The translations under genes were made by a program, and so were the position numbers. Shown here piece by piece: positions 25,812 to 36,959 of a stretch of 64,000 nucleotides of DNA. A model generated the notes under the pieces. It was not told the origin of the DNA. It was given only the letters and a program-made list of their open reading frames with translations, and ran no database searches. How positions within the stretch are numbered: the first letter of the stretch is position 1; each line of letters starts with the position of its first letter. This stretch comes from Stenocarpella maydis (taxonomy: Eukaryota; Ascomycota; Sordariomycetes; Diaporthales; Diaporthaceae). The DNA lies in assembly GCA_002270565.1 (NCBI GenBank), contig NQMI01000092.1:1-64000 (forward strand), written 5' to 3'.

Positions 25812-28800
25812 CATACATATATATACTGAAGCTGAAGCTGAAGTCTTTGACCTTATCATCACCCTTGTGGCTGGCCTGGGCAGAAGCACAGATGCGCGAG
25901 GCGCAATACGCGTATGTGTATCTGGTTGATGGCGGGGGCGGTGGCATTATGTGGCATTGTGTAGGATCGTATGGCACCGTGTGCTTGCTGCGTCGTGCTG
26001 GGATCATGAGATGTTGATTGATTGCCGGATTGTCCCGGGTTGCTAATCTCGCAGTGCTGCGCAACGAGGTAACCCCATGCGTTAGCCCCGGGTCTAGCGC
26101 CTGACTCGACTCCCTTTGGAGTCCCCTGCTTGGGACGGATGCCCACTTTGGGATGGTCCCCATGTGACAGCCTCGCAGCTTGGATATATCCCGTGCCATA
26201 GTACCGTACTCCCTGGCGGTGTTCTCAGGGCAACCTCCTATATGGCTTCTTAAGATGCTGTCGGTGTGACACACATCACAGCATCCACAGCACATGTACG
26301 TGTACCGCACGGGCAGGTAGCTTACTTACCGTACTGCACGTAGCATATACATGGACGGAACGGGGTCTAGGGGGGAGAATGCCCTTCTCTCTTCGTCGTT
26401 CACTCTGCCCAGGGCCTGCACACAGACAGGAGGGTTGAGGAAACAACGAGGGCCAAAACAAAAAATGGCGCTTGGGACAGTGCCCCCAGATCTGCAATAG
26501 TAGATCTCTCCCATAACTCCGCACACACCCCACCACCCACCCCTCTTTTGTCATATCCATGCATGCATATGGAGTCTTGGCTATGCCCAAGCACTGCAAC
26601 GATATCTTGACCATGCAGGAAGAGGATTTAAAGTAGCCGGGCACAGCTGAGACTCTGCCCCATCCAGCCTCGCGAGCTATACACCAGCAACAAAGGGATA
26701 TAGGACTTAGAATCATACTGATGAGCTCCTTATTCGTTTCTAAATACTATGGCTCTAACGGGTTATGTCACACGCGCTATAGTGATCGTGTGAGCTACTG
26801 TTGAAAGGGTTTTGGTGCGAACAGTCATGCACGGATACAGCCCTGGAGTGTAACGTCCTCTACCTACCCGGATGGAGCACAAGCCACATAACAATAGCCC
26901 ACATCTTCACGAGCCACCTTCCTGCCTACTCTCTGCCACCACCGGAGGCTGACGGGCAAGAAATCGTCAAGTGGTCATATATCATCGTCATTGGGTGCAG
27001 GGAAGGACCTCGCATGGTGGGCTCGTTCTTAACCGACCTTGTGCAATCTCTCTATTTACTGCAGTACATTGAATGAGGGTATTCCCTACCTAGGTATTTG
27101 GGTAACCCGGTGGCATACCCCTTCTGCTAATAATCTGCTGGTGAGAAAACGGCACCGTCTGGCCCTCCACATACAGATTTTATTGTGCGTATTCAGGATC
27201 ACTCCGTGCGCCTCTGGCTACGGGTCACATCCCATACCTGACCTCCCAGGCCACTCCTCGGATGAGCAGCCCGAAAAGTATCTCATTTGCGAATCCTCCA
27301 ACGTCCTTGTCGCGCACCCCACTCACGGGGCGCAAAATACTCGGCATCTACAATTCTCGACATCAGTGGTACCGGCAGTCTGTGCGTCGGTAATAAAGCA
27401 GATTACTCAATTAGCAAACAGGGTCTGCTGTAAGGTTGGGCAATTATGGCGGTCGGGTTCAAGAGCCCTGGTCTCGATTCATTGGAGCAGGGGCCCATCT
27501 CAGCAATCGTCCCACAGGCGATACGACCCTGCATGGCGATCGAGATGAGCAGCCACCTCAACCGTCACAGCATCATCTCCTTGTGGCCAGATTGCCAAGG
27601 GTCAGAAGAGGAATGGAGCCCAGTATGGTTTATATACTATACTAGCCTACCTTCCACTTCTAGGCCTGAGGCCCAGGCTGTGTTCCGTGCCAGCACAATA
27701 CTGTCTTGGTCTTTTGTAACACATCAGATCTGCCTGCGATGCTTTTTTGGCAGATCTGGGTGCACGGAAACGTCCGAACTTCCCAGATTCAGCCCGTGTC
27801 AGTATGCACGAGTTGATTGTTCTGGGCAAACAGCGTCGCACCCGCCCTTGAGAGACCCTGATTGTGGGTAATATTGGAGTATACATACGCTATCAAGCAC
27901 GTAAATATGCATGCCATCTTCCCAGAACTCGCCCAACGTGCCTGACGGTTACTTACCACCTTTGCTTGGGAAGCTCCTTTAAAACCAGTGTACCTGTGAT
28001 ATTCTCGGCGGTAGACATCATGCTGGACAACACACACACACACACAAACACACAAACAAAAAAAGGAATCCAAAATTCTGGTAAGAACTTTGGCCTCTGA
28101 TGATCTAAGTCTGTTGGCATGGGTTTATTCCCCTGGGCGCCTCAGACTTATACCCGGGACTCGGGTCAGCAATATGCGCACAACAACGTGTAGGGACAGG
28201 CATTGGGCATACATCCAAACGACGGAATGTGTATATGTCAAGTGGTATGCTGATTCTGATTTGTTCACGGGCATATCAATTATTTGTGTGATGCACTTCC
28301 CGCCGCAGCTATTGATCTCTATGGGTCACCACTTTTCCCCCAACAAAATAGTAGGATTGCATGATTTTGACAGCAAGTTCATTCTTTGCTCTAGGTATGG
28401 CGGCATATGATAAACCTGCTTCGGGTATCATTGCTCGGCACGTATGCAGGTTGCCTTGTAATACCACCAATATAGGGGATCGTGAGGCGATTCCGTTTTA
28501 CCCACCAGCTTGCTACGTCCTTGAGCATACAAAACTAAGGCACTTTATATTTAAGAAAGAGAGTATACGAGCAGACTTTTTTCAAGACTCACAGGGTAAA
28601 TGGTTAACCAGGTAGCATGCAAGGGACGTGGTCTTCGGATCATTTGGTACAAGTACTTCACCCGAGAAACGCACTATTAGTAATTCAGGGAAGTGCAAGG
28701 TCTGGCTCTGAAAATGGAATGTTTGTTATTTGCTCTCCGTTTCCACGCGAAAAAAACAAACAAAAAACGCAGGTGGGCACCTAGACTCCTTGAAATATAG

Positions 28801-29485
28801 CAGTCCGCGTTGCAGCTGTGGCTACCTGCTCTGGTGGCGTTGATTTGCATGAGATTGTTAACTTTCGCAGCAAGGCAGGCCACAAAAAGCAGTTCGAGCG
28901 CTCTTAGAGCACTTTTTCCCCCCTAGTATAATGTGGTGAGCCCTGACAAGTGCTGCGTGTGCATTGGGTTGCTGGATAAATGACAGTGTTGGCACCAGAA
29001 CAGTTGCACATGCTGCTTTGTGGCCAGGCCAGTTTTTTTCGATCTCGCAAGGACTTTTCTGTCTCGGATAAAGACCAACATAGTTCTATGTAGTCCACCC
29101 ATTACGGGATTTTGCAAGAAAGAAGAATCACTGAAGCCACGGGGGGGAATATAATCATGCATCCACACCTGAGCATGAGTTTGGCCCCTGTGTAACGGCA
29201 TCCTGGTCCATCAGTCCCCGCTGACTGTAGAACTCGCCAAGTCGACCATCTCCTATGAGAACTGTACAGTGTAAAAACGCCAATACTCAGATGTGCAAGA
29301 AAATGACGGCTCATACGGTAGAGTCCATGTGATAGATCATACATAGCTGGTACGTCAGATATGACGTAATTACTTGCTGGACAGTCCTCCCCTCCATACA
29401 GCCTTGCATTATAGTTTTGCTAGGTATCTCAGGGGGGACCAGTTCGACAGCACCTCACACATCTGCCCTCCAAGCTAGAGTCACT
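25310..29485. other. Long intergenic region
   Basis: About 4.2 kb without a convincing gene. It contains the presumed promoter/5' leader of the RGS-LOV gene, an (AT)n microsatellite near 25787-25826, and an (AC)n tract near 28028-28050. Open frames are short, lack domains and overlap on both strands. I searched by eye for tRNA B-box sequences and found no credible tRNA. Confidence 0.5.
25787..25826. repeat. (AT)n microsatellite
   Basis: Alternating AT dinucleotides interrupted by ACATAC, about 480 bp upstream of the RGS-LOV start codon. Confidence 0.9.
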
Positions 29486-30031
29486 ATGTCCTCAACCACG
29501 GCACCAGCCCCCCTTTCCACGCTACGTGTGAGCAAGCACCTGATCCCCTCGCACGGCCGCCTGCCAAACAGTTCCATCCTGCAAAAACCACTCCTCATCT
29601 ACCACGCCGTGTTCGCAAACACATCCGCCTCAGCGGTAGAGTCCCACCTGATCTCAGTAGGGGTCGTCGTGCCCCAGTGGCGCTACTCCATGTATGCTAC
29701 CACCCATTTCCACAGCAATACGCATGAGGTACTCTGCGTCTGTTCCGGAAGCGCAAGGCTATGTTTCGGAGAAGAGAACCCCGCAAGAGTGGAGCCCCTC
29801 GTACAGGCAGGTGATGTCCTCGTCTTGCCTGCAGGGATGGCTCATCGGCTGCTAGACGACACGGGTACCGGCTCGAAGTTTGAGATGGCCGGCTCCTAAC
29901 CCAAAGGATGCGACTGGGATATGTGCTACGGGAGGGAGGGGGAGGAGAAACAGGCTGATGGCATAGGCAATTTGCCATGGTTTGACAGAGACCCCATCTA
30001 CGGTGACCAAGGCCCGGTGCTTGACGTCTAA
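29486..30031 (+). pseudogene. Cupin-domain protein gene interrupted by one in-frame stop
   Basis: The frame from ATG 29486 gives a small cupin protein (YjlB-like fungal cupin type). Cupin motif 1 is visible as HFHSNTHEVLCVCSG and motif 2 as GDVLVLPAGMAHRL. A TAA at 29897-29899 stops it after 137 residues, directly after FEMAGS. The same frame then continues for 43 codons with what looks like the proper family C-terminus (PKGCDWDMCYG, later PWFDRDPIYGD, GPVLDV) to a natural TAA at 30029-30031. In this family the interrupted codon is normally Tyr, so one base change explains the break. No intron would cleanly remove the stop. Either a recent null allele or a sequencing error. Confidence 0.75.
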
Positions 30032-30905
30032 GTCATCAGTATGGTCATTTCAAGGAGTTCACGATGGCCCAGGGAATTCCCATGGGGAAGGACCTGCCTG
30101 AGCTTTGCGTGCGCGCACGGTCGAAAGGCAGGCACTACCCATGAGGTGACCCAGCGTTCTCGCGATCCCATTGCAAAGACGAGAGCCTTGGAGAACTAGC
30201 ACGCATTGAACCCCAGTGAAATAGCGCAAAGGCAACAATCTCCATTGAAGTAATCCTATCCCTCTGCAGAACCAGGCTACACGTGTCTCAATTGGCGACT
30301 GTGCCTTGAATATTCCACCCGCGGTCCGCGGTTCTTCCTTTAGTTAGGTTTCGAGGCTGGCGTCCCGGTGGCGAGCCACAGACGCGGAGTGAGTATTGTA
30401 CAATAGCTATCTTAAATTTCAGGGTGATAATATTCTATATTGACTATTCGAAGGTGGGAAATATACGCTCTATATATAGTAAATATTCCCTCTATAATAG
30501 CCGTTTTCAGCGTATAACGACGTTTTCTTTATTTGTATGCAAACAGCCACTGTATTACTGAAAACGTCGTTATTCCTTTTGAAGACTGTTTTAGTATATA
30601 ATAAAGCGTTCTTTATTTATACGCAAACAGCTACTATATTGCTGAAAGTGTCGTTATTCCTTTCAACAAGCTAACAGCCCTCACGTACCTGCAGAAAATC
30701 CGACGAGTGTCCGGAGCTTGCCAGTGCTCCATGTTCTGGGCTTGCCGGCGCATCTGAAATTGTCAACCGCTTCTGCAACCAATTTCCAAGCCGCCTGCCC
30801 CTCAACCAGTCCATCTCGTCGACCAGGGATTGACGTCCATGACGCCTACCGCGGCCCTCGATCTACTCCACACCGCACCTGGTTGGCAACACCAGGCCCG
30901 GATAA
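30032..30905. other. Intergenic region with inverted/tandem repeat
   Basis: About 870 bp between the cupin pseudogene (plus) and the minus-strand gene ending at 30906. The distal part becomes AT-rich (30400-30660) and carries a two-copy repeat described separately. No gene recognised. Confidence 0.6.
30501..30662. repeat. Two tandem ~80-bp units, the first containing a 14-bp inverted repeat
   Basis: Unit 1 (about 30501-30580) has perfect arms ATAACGACGTTTTC (30514-30527) and its complement (30560-30573) around a 32-nt spacer. Unit 2 (about 30581-30662) keeps the spacer (CTTTATTT.TA.GCAAACAGC.ACT) and the right arm, but its left arm has decayed. The unit could be a small MITE-like or hairpin element. 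Confidence 0.75.
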
Positions 30906-32159
30906 TCAGAATAGAAATCGCTTCTTCCGGTGTATAACCTTCGTCCACTCGTAGCTGTTCTCGGGTGGTAGACCCTCCGTTGTCACTGGTTCAGTGTACA
31001 CCCTGCCTGCGGCATCCTGGTAGTGGTGAGTCATCTGAAAATGAGTTTCGAATCGCGCCTTGAACATCGCATCAGGCACGTGGTGCTCGGCCTGCTCGGG
31101 CGAAACCACGGGTTTGCAGTGGAAGCGCAGGGCACGCCTGGAGTCTGCCCTGCCCTCGCCTCGAGGTTTCTGGCCCTTTCGGCTGGTGTCCTGGCATTTC
31201 TCGGATTTCGTCTTGTACGACTCCTTAATTCGCTTCGTAATCCTCTCTAGGAAGGCCTCCATGATCTTCCTGTCGCCCAAAACCTGTGAAAGCTCATCCC
31301 TGGCTCTGAGGTTTGAGTCATCCATCACCGAGGAGTCACCGGCATGGTTGGAAATATCGGTGATGAGTCCCGTGTGGCTCCCTGGCAGTACAGGAGAGGG
31401 CAGACAGCTGGCTTCGTCGGGAGGAGGTGTAGGAAGTTTAGTGGGCCAGTGACCCACTCCAGGACGCTCCGAAAACGTATTGAAATGCCCCTCGCCGAGC
31501 ATATCGGCCTGGTCTTCATCGCCGGACCAGTCACTATTATGCGGGTTCCATTGGGCGTCATCGTTGTCCTCGTCATCATCGGTGTATTCGTTGCTGCAAC
31601 CCGAGGCCGAGGAGGACGCGGAGGCTGAAGTGGATGACTCGGGTTGATCTTCAGCACCGGGGCCCTCCTCATAGGGCGACCAGACCGCAGCCTCTGAAAA
31701 TGCATTATCGTTTTGCACCACCCAGCTTGAGGAGTCTGAACCTGCGTTCTGCTGCTGGTGTTGGTAATACTCGTCCCTCATGGTTTCCCAGGTAGCTAAT
31801 GCCTGGGCCTTGACTTGGGCAACCGGATGATGATGGCTGCGAAGGCCGGCCACAGTGATGGGCTCAAGGTTACCGAGGCGGTACGGCTCGGCGCCCCCGT
31901 CGCTTGGCTCAGGGGAGGTTGGATCCTTGGTTGTACCAGGCGGGCTAAGGCCGAGCTGCATGTAGATATTAGAAGCGTCTTCAGGGTCGATACAGTGCAG
32001 CAGTTGCTTCTCGTGCTGAGCAATGAATCTTAAATGCTTTTTGGTTGTTTGCCGTACGATTTTGAGGGCCAGGACAGATGGGGAGGGACTGAGCCTGCTG
32101 TCGATTTTGGTACGAGGCCCGAACCAGAATCGAGCCTCGACCTGCAGAGGAACATACAT
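30906..32159 (-). CDS. Uncharacterised acidic protein, 417 residues
   Basis: Single-exon frame from ATG 32159 to TGA 30906. No domain recognised. The N-terminal ~70 residues (LKIVRQTTKKHLRFIAQHEKQLL, then IDPEDASNIYMQLGL) look ordered and helical. The middle is Ser-rich and strongly acidic (YTDDDEDNDD, SGDEDQAD). A helical basic stretch follows (KIMEAFLERITKRIKESYKTK), and the C-terminus is basic (VIHRKKRFLF). The mix of ordered N-terminus, acidic linker and basic tail fits a nuclear or regulatory protein, but that is only inference. It lies tandem with, and 850 bp downstream of, the 5-phosphatase gene. Confidence 0.65.
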   Translation of the reverse strand: MYVPLQVEARFWFGPRTKIDSRLSPSPSVLALKIVRQTTKKHLRFIAQHEKQLLHCIDPEDASNIYMQLGLSPPGTTKDPTSPEPSDGGAEPYRLGNLEPITVAGLRSHHHPVAQVKAQALATWETMRDEYYQHQQQNAGSDSSSWVVQNDNAFSEAAVWSPYEEGPGAEDQPESSTSASASSSASGCSNEYTDDDEDNDDAQWNPHNSDWSGDEDQADMLGEGHFNTFSERPGVGHWPTKLPTPPPDEASCLPSPVLPGSHTGLITDISNHAGDSSVMDDSNLRARDELSQVLGDRKIMEAFLERITKRIKESYKTKSEKCQDTSRKGQKPRGEGRADSRRALRFHCKPVVSPEQAEHHVPDAMFKARFETHFQMTHHYQDAAGRVYTEPVTTEGLPPENSYEWTKVIHRKKRFLF

Positions 32160-33010
32160 CTTATCTCGGAGGATTCGGTCCGTCTGATCTGGGGCAGAGC
32201 TGGCGATGGGTTTCGGATTCAGGTAAACGGCATAGGGAGAAGACTGCGTGATGAAGAATGCTTCGGGTTGGGCAAGGGTGTGAGGGAGAAGAAAAAGCGG
32301 TGTACAGGTGAGTGGTGGTTCCGCTTGCGTTAAAAAAAAAAAGCATGTGGATGCTACTGAGAATAATTGAGAGGGAAGGAGGAGAGGAGGAGTGAAGAGA
32401 GGACGAAGGCTGAAAAGAGAGAGGTTCTGGGCCGGCCCAAGTCCAAAATATGACTGACCTGAGGCTCAGTGTGAGTGATTCGGCCTGACCCAGTCTGCTT
32501 GCTGCTGGATGATTGAAATATCAGCCGACAATGGAAACTGGCAGCTGAACAAATGGAATCAAATGAATGCTATGTGGTGAAGGGGCTGTTCACGTGCCTT
32601 CTTAGCCGTGTTTTCGACAGTGCTGCCTCCCATTTGATGCTGTCACGAGGATCAAGACTCGCCGCTGCAAGTGTAGGGTACCTGTGCCAAGGTCGAGGGA
32701 CCGTTTGAACGGCCAGTGGTCAATCAACAGCACCTAGACAGTCAGTACGGAGGTAGTGAGAGGGGAGGTTGCCTGCTCATAGCAGTAAGGTGAGGCGGAA
32801 GCACTGACACTGTGTTGAATGTTGGGTCAGGCATGTTCTTGGGACACTGTGGCTCAACGTGCCTTGGACCTGGGGACGGCAGCACGAGCGCTGTGCTGTG
32901 TTGGGTGAGCCATTGGATTGGTCGCCTTGACCAAGGGGTATCAACTTGCATTCATCCATACATATAGGTATATAACATCTCCGTGGAACTCGACCCATCC
33001 GATCCATCAC
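32160..33010. other. Intergenic region between tandem minus-strand genes
   Basis: About 850 bp serving as 3' flank of the 5-phosphatase and promoter of the 417-residue protein gene. It has purine-rich stretches (GGGAAGGAGGAGAGGAGG near 32370) but no gene. Confidence 0.55.
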
Positions 33011-36000
33011 CTATTGGCCCTCCCTCCTCCGCAGAAACAGCTCTACAACCGTCTTCTGTTTCTCCTCCAGCACCCTGCGCTCCTTATCCATTGGCGGCGT
33101 TTCTGTCCGACACACGACACTGCCAAATATCTGTGCCACCCGGAGCTCCCTGGCCTTTCGCCTCTCCAATGACGCAACAGCCTCCACCACAGGTGTTGTC
33201 GCCGCTCCAGACGGACCGCCACCCGTCACACTGCGGCGGATGCTCATCGACCTACGGCTCAACGCCCCCCCAATGGCACCTATGCCGCTGCCGCCTCCCT
33301 GCTGGCCTGGCCCAGCAGCATTGAGCGCCTCCACCTCGCTCCTCTTCAGCGGTGCCAGTTCACCAATGACCTTGGCCAGAGTGGTGGTCAAGAACACGAA
33401 GCAGATATTGTGGTTGGGTGCCGTCATCAGGATGTCGAGGATGGCCGACTTGTCGTCTTCGGTGGAATCATGGGCTGTGCCCCTTGCAGCCTGGCCCTGC
33501 CCGAGCGCCCGGATAGGCGCTTGTTCGACCTTGGCCCATAGTGACCCGTTCAAGATGCCGTCCTCCAGGCCTTGTAAGAACAGAAGCAGGGCTTTCGCCA
33601 CAGCCTCCAAGCGCTGGCACGGGTCCATCTCGGGAGGGAAGGCATCGGCAATAGGCTGATCATTATCCAGCGCCTCGATGACGCTGGATACGAGACCCGC
33701 ATCGGACTTTCCGACAAAGTCCTCAAAAGGCCATCCTGGCTTGTCCCGGGGTACACTGTATGACCCGAGCATCTCCTCCTCTGCCAGTGTCCGGTCCGTC
33801 AGCATCTCGACGGCATCGACCAACTTGAACAGCTCCTTCGGCGCGGATCGATGTACGTCGAGGGTGGAGGGAATGAGGCCCGGGCCTGGGCCAGCTCCCT
33901 TGCGAGCCAAGGACGTGACAAGTGCCCGGATACCGCCATCAGGGACCCGTATTAGTTCGTCAATTGACCTGCCGACGCAAGTAGGCGCCCAGGCAGCCCG
34001 GACTGGCAGGAAGTGGTCTCTCCCTTGGGCCACTCGGAGCACGACCACCTCCTCCAGCTTCTCTCGGCCCTCGTTCAGCTTCCTGGCATGCGACACGTTG
34101 TCGATACATAGCCCCAGCGTGACATTCACAGTCTCGCCCGGCTCCAGGGTCACGTCCTTTCCAAAGTCCGGACTGCTCTCGTTGGAATCGTCGCCCGACA
34201 CTGTTTGGTCGAGCGAGGCCGTGAGCCAGTGGGCCAGATCAGACCCGCCGCCCTCTGTGCCCGCGGCACTTGGCCTCTCAACGAAGCTGATGGTGGCCGG
34301 GACCCCTCCGGTGTTTGCAATCGTGAAGTAGGCGGCTTGCCTCTGCATGAAGCTGACCTGCCCGAAATCGACCAGGTCATGGCCGGATTCTTGTCCTTCC
34401 CTGACAATGGTGACGGACGGTCGGCCTTCGTTCTCGGCGCGGTCCAGCTCCCGGGCGACCTGGGCATACACGTCGGCCTTTAGTTCTGGAACGACGGCGT
34501 CGAACTCGAGCTCAAAGACAGCCACAATGGGCTTGTGGTCAGAGGATGTTATTCGCTGGTGGGAAGTGTAAAGATCCAGTCTGACCCAGTCCAGGGCATC
34601 CGCCACCACGGCACCCGCGGCCGTGTCTTCACCGGCCTCGTCATACTCGTCAAAGTCCAGACCGGGCTTTCCAGCAGGTGCTGGGTCACCGTCGCTCTCC
34701 GGGTCGTAGTCAAACAAGACCTCATCTTCGTCTCCGGCATGGTCAATACCGCGAGAGGTCATCTCGTCGTCTCGCTTGCGCGCTTCCTCCTCCTCCTTGA
34801 GCTTCCGCTCGTACTCTTGTTTGTATCTCTTGGTCCGGTAGAGGATGCGATCGCACCAACTGGGGGCCCTCTTCTTCTCGCTGGAATCAAACAGGCCGAC
34901 CGTTCCCAAGTCGTACTTGTAGGATGGCAGGAAGGTGATGGGGCCCTCGCGCCAGCCATCGTGGAATACCCTGCCCTCCTTCCTGACGCGTAGGAGCTGG
35001 TCATGTGGCAGCAAAGAGTCCAGGGTCGCCTGGAGGGATGCGGGGTCCTCATGAGGGTCCGGGTCGAAGTCATCTGGGTCAGGCAGGGACAGGGACTCGT
35101 CGTCGCTGCTCTGCTCAGTGGAGCGTGTCCTCCCGGACGCATCGTCTGTTGGTTCATCGCTACTGTCGGAAGTCCTTGGCACAATGATTGCCTCGTCGGC
35201 GTCAGAGTCGCGTGATTTGGCCCTGCCCAGGTCATACTCGCCCTTGGAATGGAGCGTCAGCAACCGCCGGATGTCGTCGCCCGGTATGCCATCCAGCCTG
35301 AAATTCAAGTCGCCGAACCAGAATGCAAAGTCCTCACTCCCGATCCTGTCCTCGCCCTCGTCGTCTTGCTCGTCGCTCCCGGGTATGATTACAGGGTCGA
35401 ACCGGGTCCTGTCCAGGATGGTCCTAGCATCCCAGCAGCGGCGTTCGACGGTGGCAGGGTCGTTGCCACTAGACAGGTGCGAGTTGACAAAGACGATCCT
35501 GGTGGTCTCCCCAAGTACGATGCGGGCTGCGGTGGCGCCCTTGTTCCCAAACCAACCGCCAACGCCGGTGCCGACGACCTTGGTGCTGATGTTCGCGATA
35601 CAAGGCGCCAATGCGGGCGAGGCGTACATCAGAAGGAGGAGCCCGGACATGTGCTCAGAGCCGACGAACTGATAGCCCTCTGGGAGGGCAGCCTCAAGGG
35701 CCAGGCGCCACTTGTCGGTGGGGTTGGTGTCCGAGTAGACATATTGGGTGACAGGGTTGAGAGTAATGACCTCCTGCAGACCCAGGATGTAAAGATCGAT
35801 CTTGTCGCCTCCCGGCACACGGGTCGGGGCTGGGGACCGTTGCGCGGTGCCTTCCGAGTCCCGTGCGCCCAGGGCGGAGCTGTGAGGGAGGCCAGGGGAG
35901 GCCAAGTTGGCGCTGATGCCCTCGCCGTCGATGAACCAGGCTGCCAGATCCTTGTCGGTACCGGGGCAGGCGGCGACGTTCCACGAGCCGACCTTCAGCC

Positions 36001-36139
36001 TTATGCGACGGGGCCTGGTGTAGTCGGCGCGGCGGGCGTAGACGGCGCGGCTCAAGGACTGGGGGGTGGATAGCACGAGGTCGACGGGGTCGGTTGTTTC
36101 AGACATGGAGTGCTCGTGGCCGGCTGACGAGGAGGGCAT
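33011..36139 (-). CDS. Inositol polyphosphate 5-phosphatase with ASH/RhoGAP-like C-terminus (OCRL/INPP5B type)
   Basis: 1042 residues from the first real ATG (36139). The open frame extends to 36325 but begins there at TTG next to a CTGCAG acceptor, so an upstream exon or 5'UTR intron is possible. It removes the 5-phosphate from PI(4,5)P2-type lipids. 5-phosphatase motifs in order: WNVAACPG (53), LQEV (121), GNKG (198), NSHL (219), FGDLNFR (275), SWCDRI (427), SDHKPI (533). Two acidic, disordered inserts split the catalytic domain (about 307-375 and 440-515). An ASH-like beta domain (about 565-700) carries VSFMQRQAAYFTIANTGG. A RhoGAP-like helical region follows (about 800-1000, with GWPFEDFVG and NHNICFVFLTTTLAKVI). 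In animals this layout acts on endosome/Golgi membranes. Divergent from Dcp1. Confidence 0.92.
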   Translation of the reverse strand: MPSSSAGHEHSMSETTDPVDLVLSTPQSLSRAVYARRADYTRPRRIRLKVGSWNVAACPGTDKDLAAWFIDGEGISANLASPGLPHSSALGARDSEGTAQRSPAPTRVPGGDKIDLYILGLQEVITLNPVTQYVYSDTNPTDKWRLALEAALPEGYQFVGSEHMSGLLLLMYASPALAPCIANISTKVVGTGVGGWFGNKGATAARIVLGETTRIVFVNSHLSSGNDPATVERRCWDARTILDRTRFDPVIIPGSDEQDDEGEDRIGSEDFAFWFGDLNFRLDGIPGDDIRRLLTLHSKGEYDLGRAKSRDSDADEAIIVPRTSDSSDEPTDDASGRTRSTEQSSDDESLSLPDPDDFDPDPHEDPASLQATLDSLLPHDQLLRVRKEGRVFHDGWREGPITFLPSYKYDLGTVGLFDSSEKKRAPSWCDRILYRTKRYKQEYERKLKEEEEARKRDDEMTSRGIDHAGDEDEVLFDYDPESDGDPAPAGKPGLDFDEYDEAGEDTAAGAVVADALDWVRLDLYTSHQRITSSDHKPIVAVFELEFDAVVPELKADVYAQVARELDRAENEGRPSVTIVREGQESGHDLVDFGQVSFMQRQAAYFTIANTGGVPATISFVERPSAAGTEGGGSDLAHWLTASLDQTVSGDDSNESSPDFGKDVTLEPGETVNVTLGLCIDNVSHARKLNEGREKLEEVVVLRVAQGRDHFLPVRAAWAPTCVGRSIDELIRVPDGGIRALVTSLARKGAGPGPGLIPSTLDVHRSAPKELFKLVDAVEMLTDRTLAEEEMLGSYSVPRDKPGWPFEDFVGKSDAGLVSSVIEALDNDQPIADAFPPEMDPCQRLEAVAKALLLFLQGLEDGILNGSLWAKVEQAPIRALGQGQAARGTAHDSTEDDKSAILDILMTAPNHNICFVFLTTTLAKVIGELAPLKRSEVEALNAAGPGQQGGGSGIGAIGGALSRRSMSIRRSVTGGGPSGAATTPVVEAVASLERRKARELRVAQIFGSVVCRTETPPMDKERRVLEEKQKTVVELFLRRREGQ

Positions 36140-36959
36140 GTCGGCCGTGAGGCGTGGAACGGCGGCGCGCGGGTGTGAATGGGGAGGATCGGAGGGAGGA
36201 GAGGAGACAGCCTGCTCAAGGCTAGGGCATCCTTGAGGAGGAAGAGGGCGCCAGCCAGCCACAGGACGAGGTGGCGACCTCTCGTCGTGTCTGGGAGAAG
36301 ATAGCGACCGATACCTGCAGGACAAAGACGGATAAGTACTTAGTTAATTCTTAATTCTCGGACAGATATTCGAGAATTGCCCCAAGACTGACTGGTCGTG
36401 GGTGGTGGGTGCTGCCGGTCACAACAAAGACCAACGAGAATTGAGTAGACCTCGAGTAACAAACAAGGGCGGGCCTGCACCGTCTCAAAAGACATGATTG
36501 ATAACATAATATCAAGGTAGAGAGCATAGCTCCAGCCCCGCGTTGGCCCCACTCACTAACCGCTAACTCCAACCCCTGATGTCCCTCCCTTGCTCCCAAA
36601 AAAAAGGGACCCCACCAACCGCTTTTGTTTACTGCTAGAGCACATCGAAAGGCACCCACACACACATAACAAACCAACGTCATCATCCTTCGTCCACCAT
36701 CCTGTCGGCGTCAAGTCGACCGAGATCGGGCCAGCCGACAACAAAGCCCACTGTGGCCGCCGTCGCCAAGCTCAAGTCTGTCAACTTTTCTCTCTCTCTT
36801 GACAAAAAAAAACAAAAAGGACAAGGGGAAAAAAGAAGCAGAAAAGTACAGTTCATTCAACGTCCACCATTAGCAAACCACAGACAGCCATCTTCCCATA
36901 CGCCCTCCATCTCGCCACACTAGACGAGTGACTCGGTACACACCTCCCTCACATCCGCC
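36140..36959. promoter_or_regulatory. Divergent promoter region, 5-phosphatase / Dcp1
   Basis: About 820 bp between divergent starts. On the minus strand a CTTTGTCCTGCAG acceptor-like sequence (about 36314-36326), with an ACTAAG-type branch point upstream, suggests an intron in the 5-phosphatase leader. On the plus strand the Dcp1 leader is C/A- and CT-rich, with a short CT tract near 36790. No TATA box. Confidence 0.5.

Noticed and set aside
26276..29344. Several 60-170-codon frames between the RGS-LOV gene and the cupin
   Set aside because: They overlap on both strands, lack domains, and show no consistent splice model or codon pattern.
36140..36325. N-terminal extension of the 5-phosphatase frame to 36325
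   Set aside because: The first codon is TTG and a splice-acceptor-like CTGCAG lies beside it. The first ATG is at 36139; an upstream exon remains possible but is not shown.
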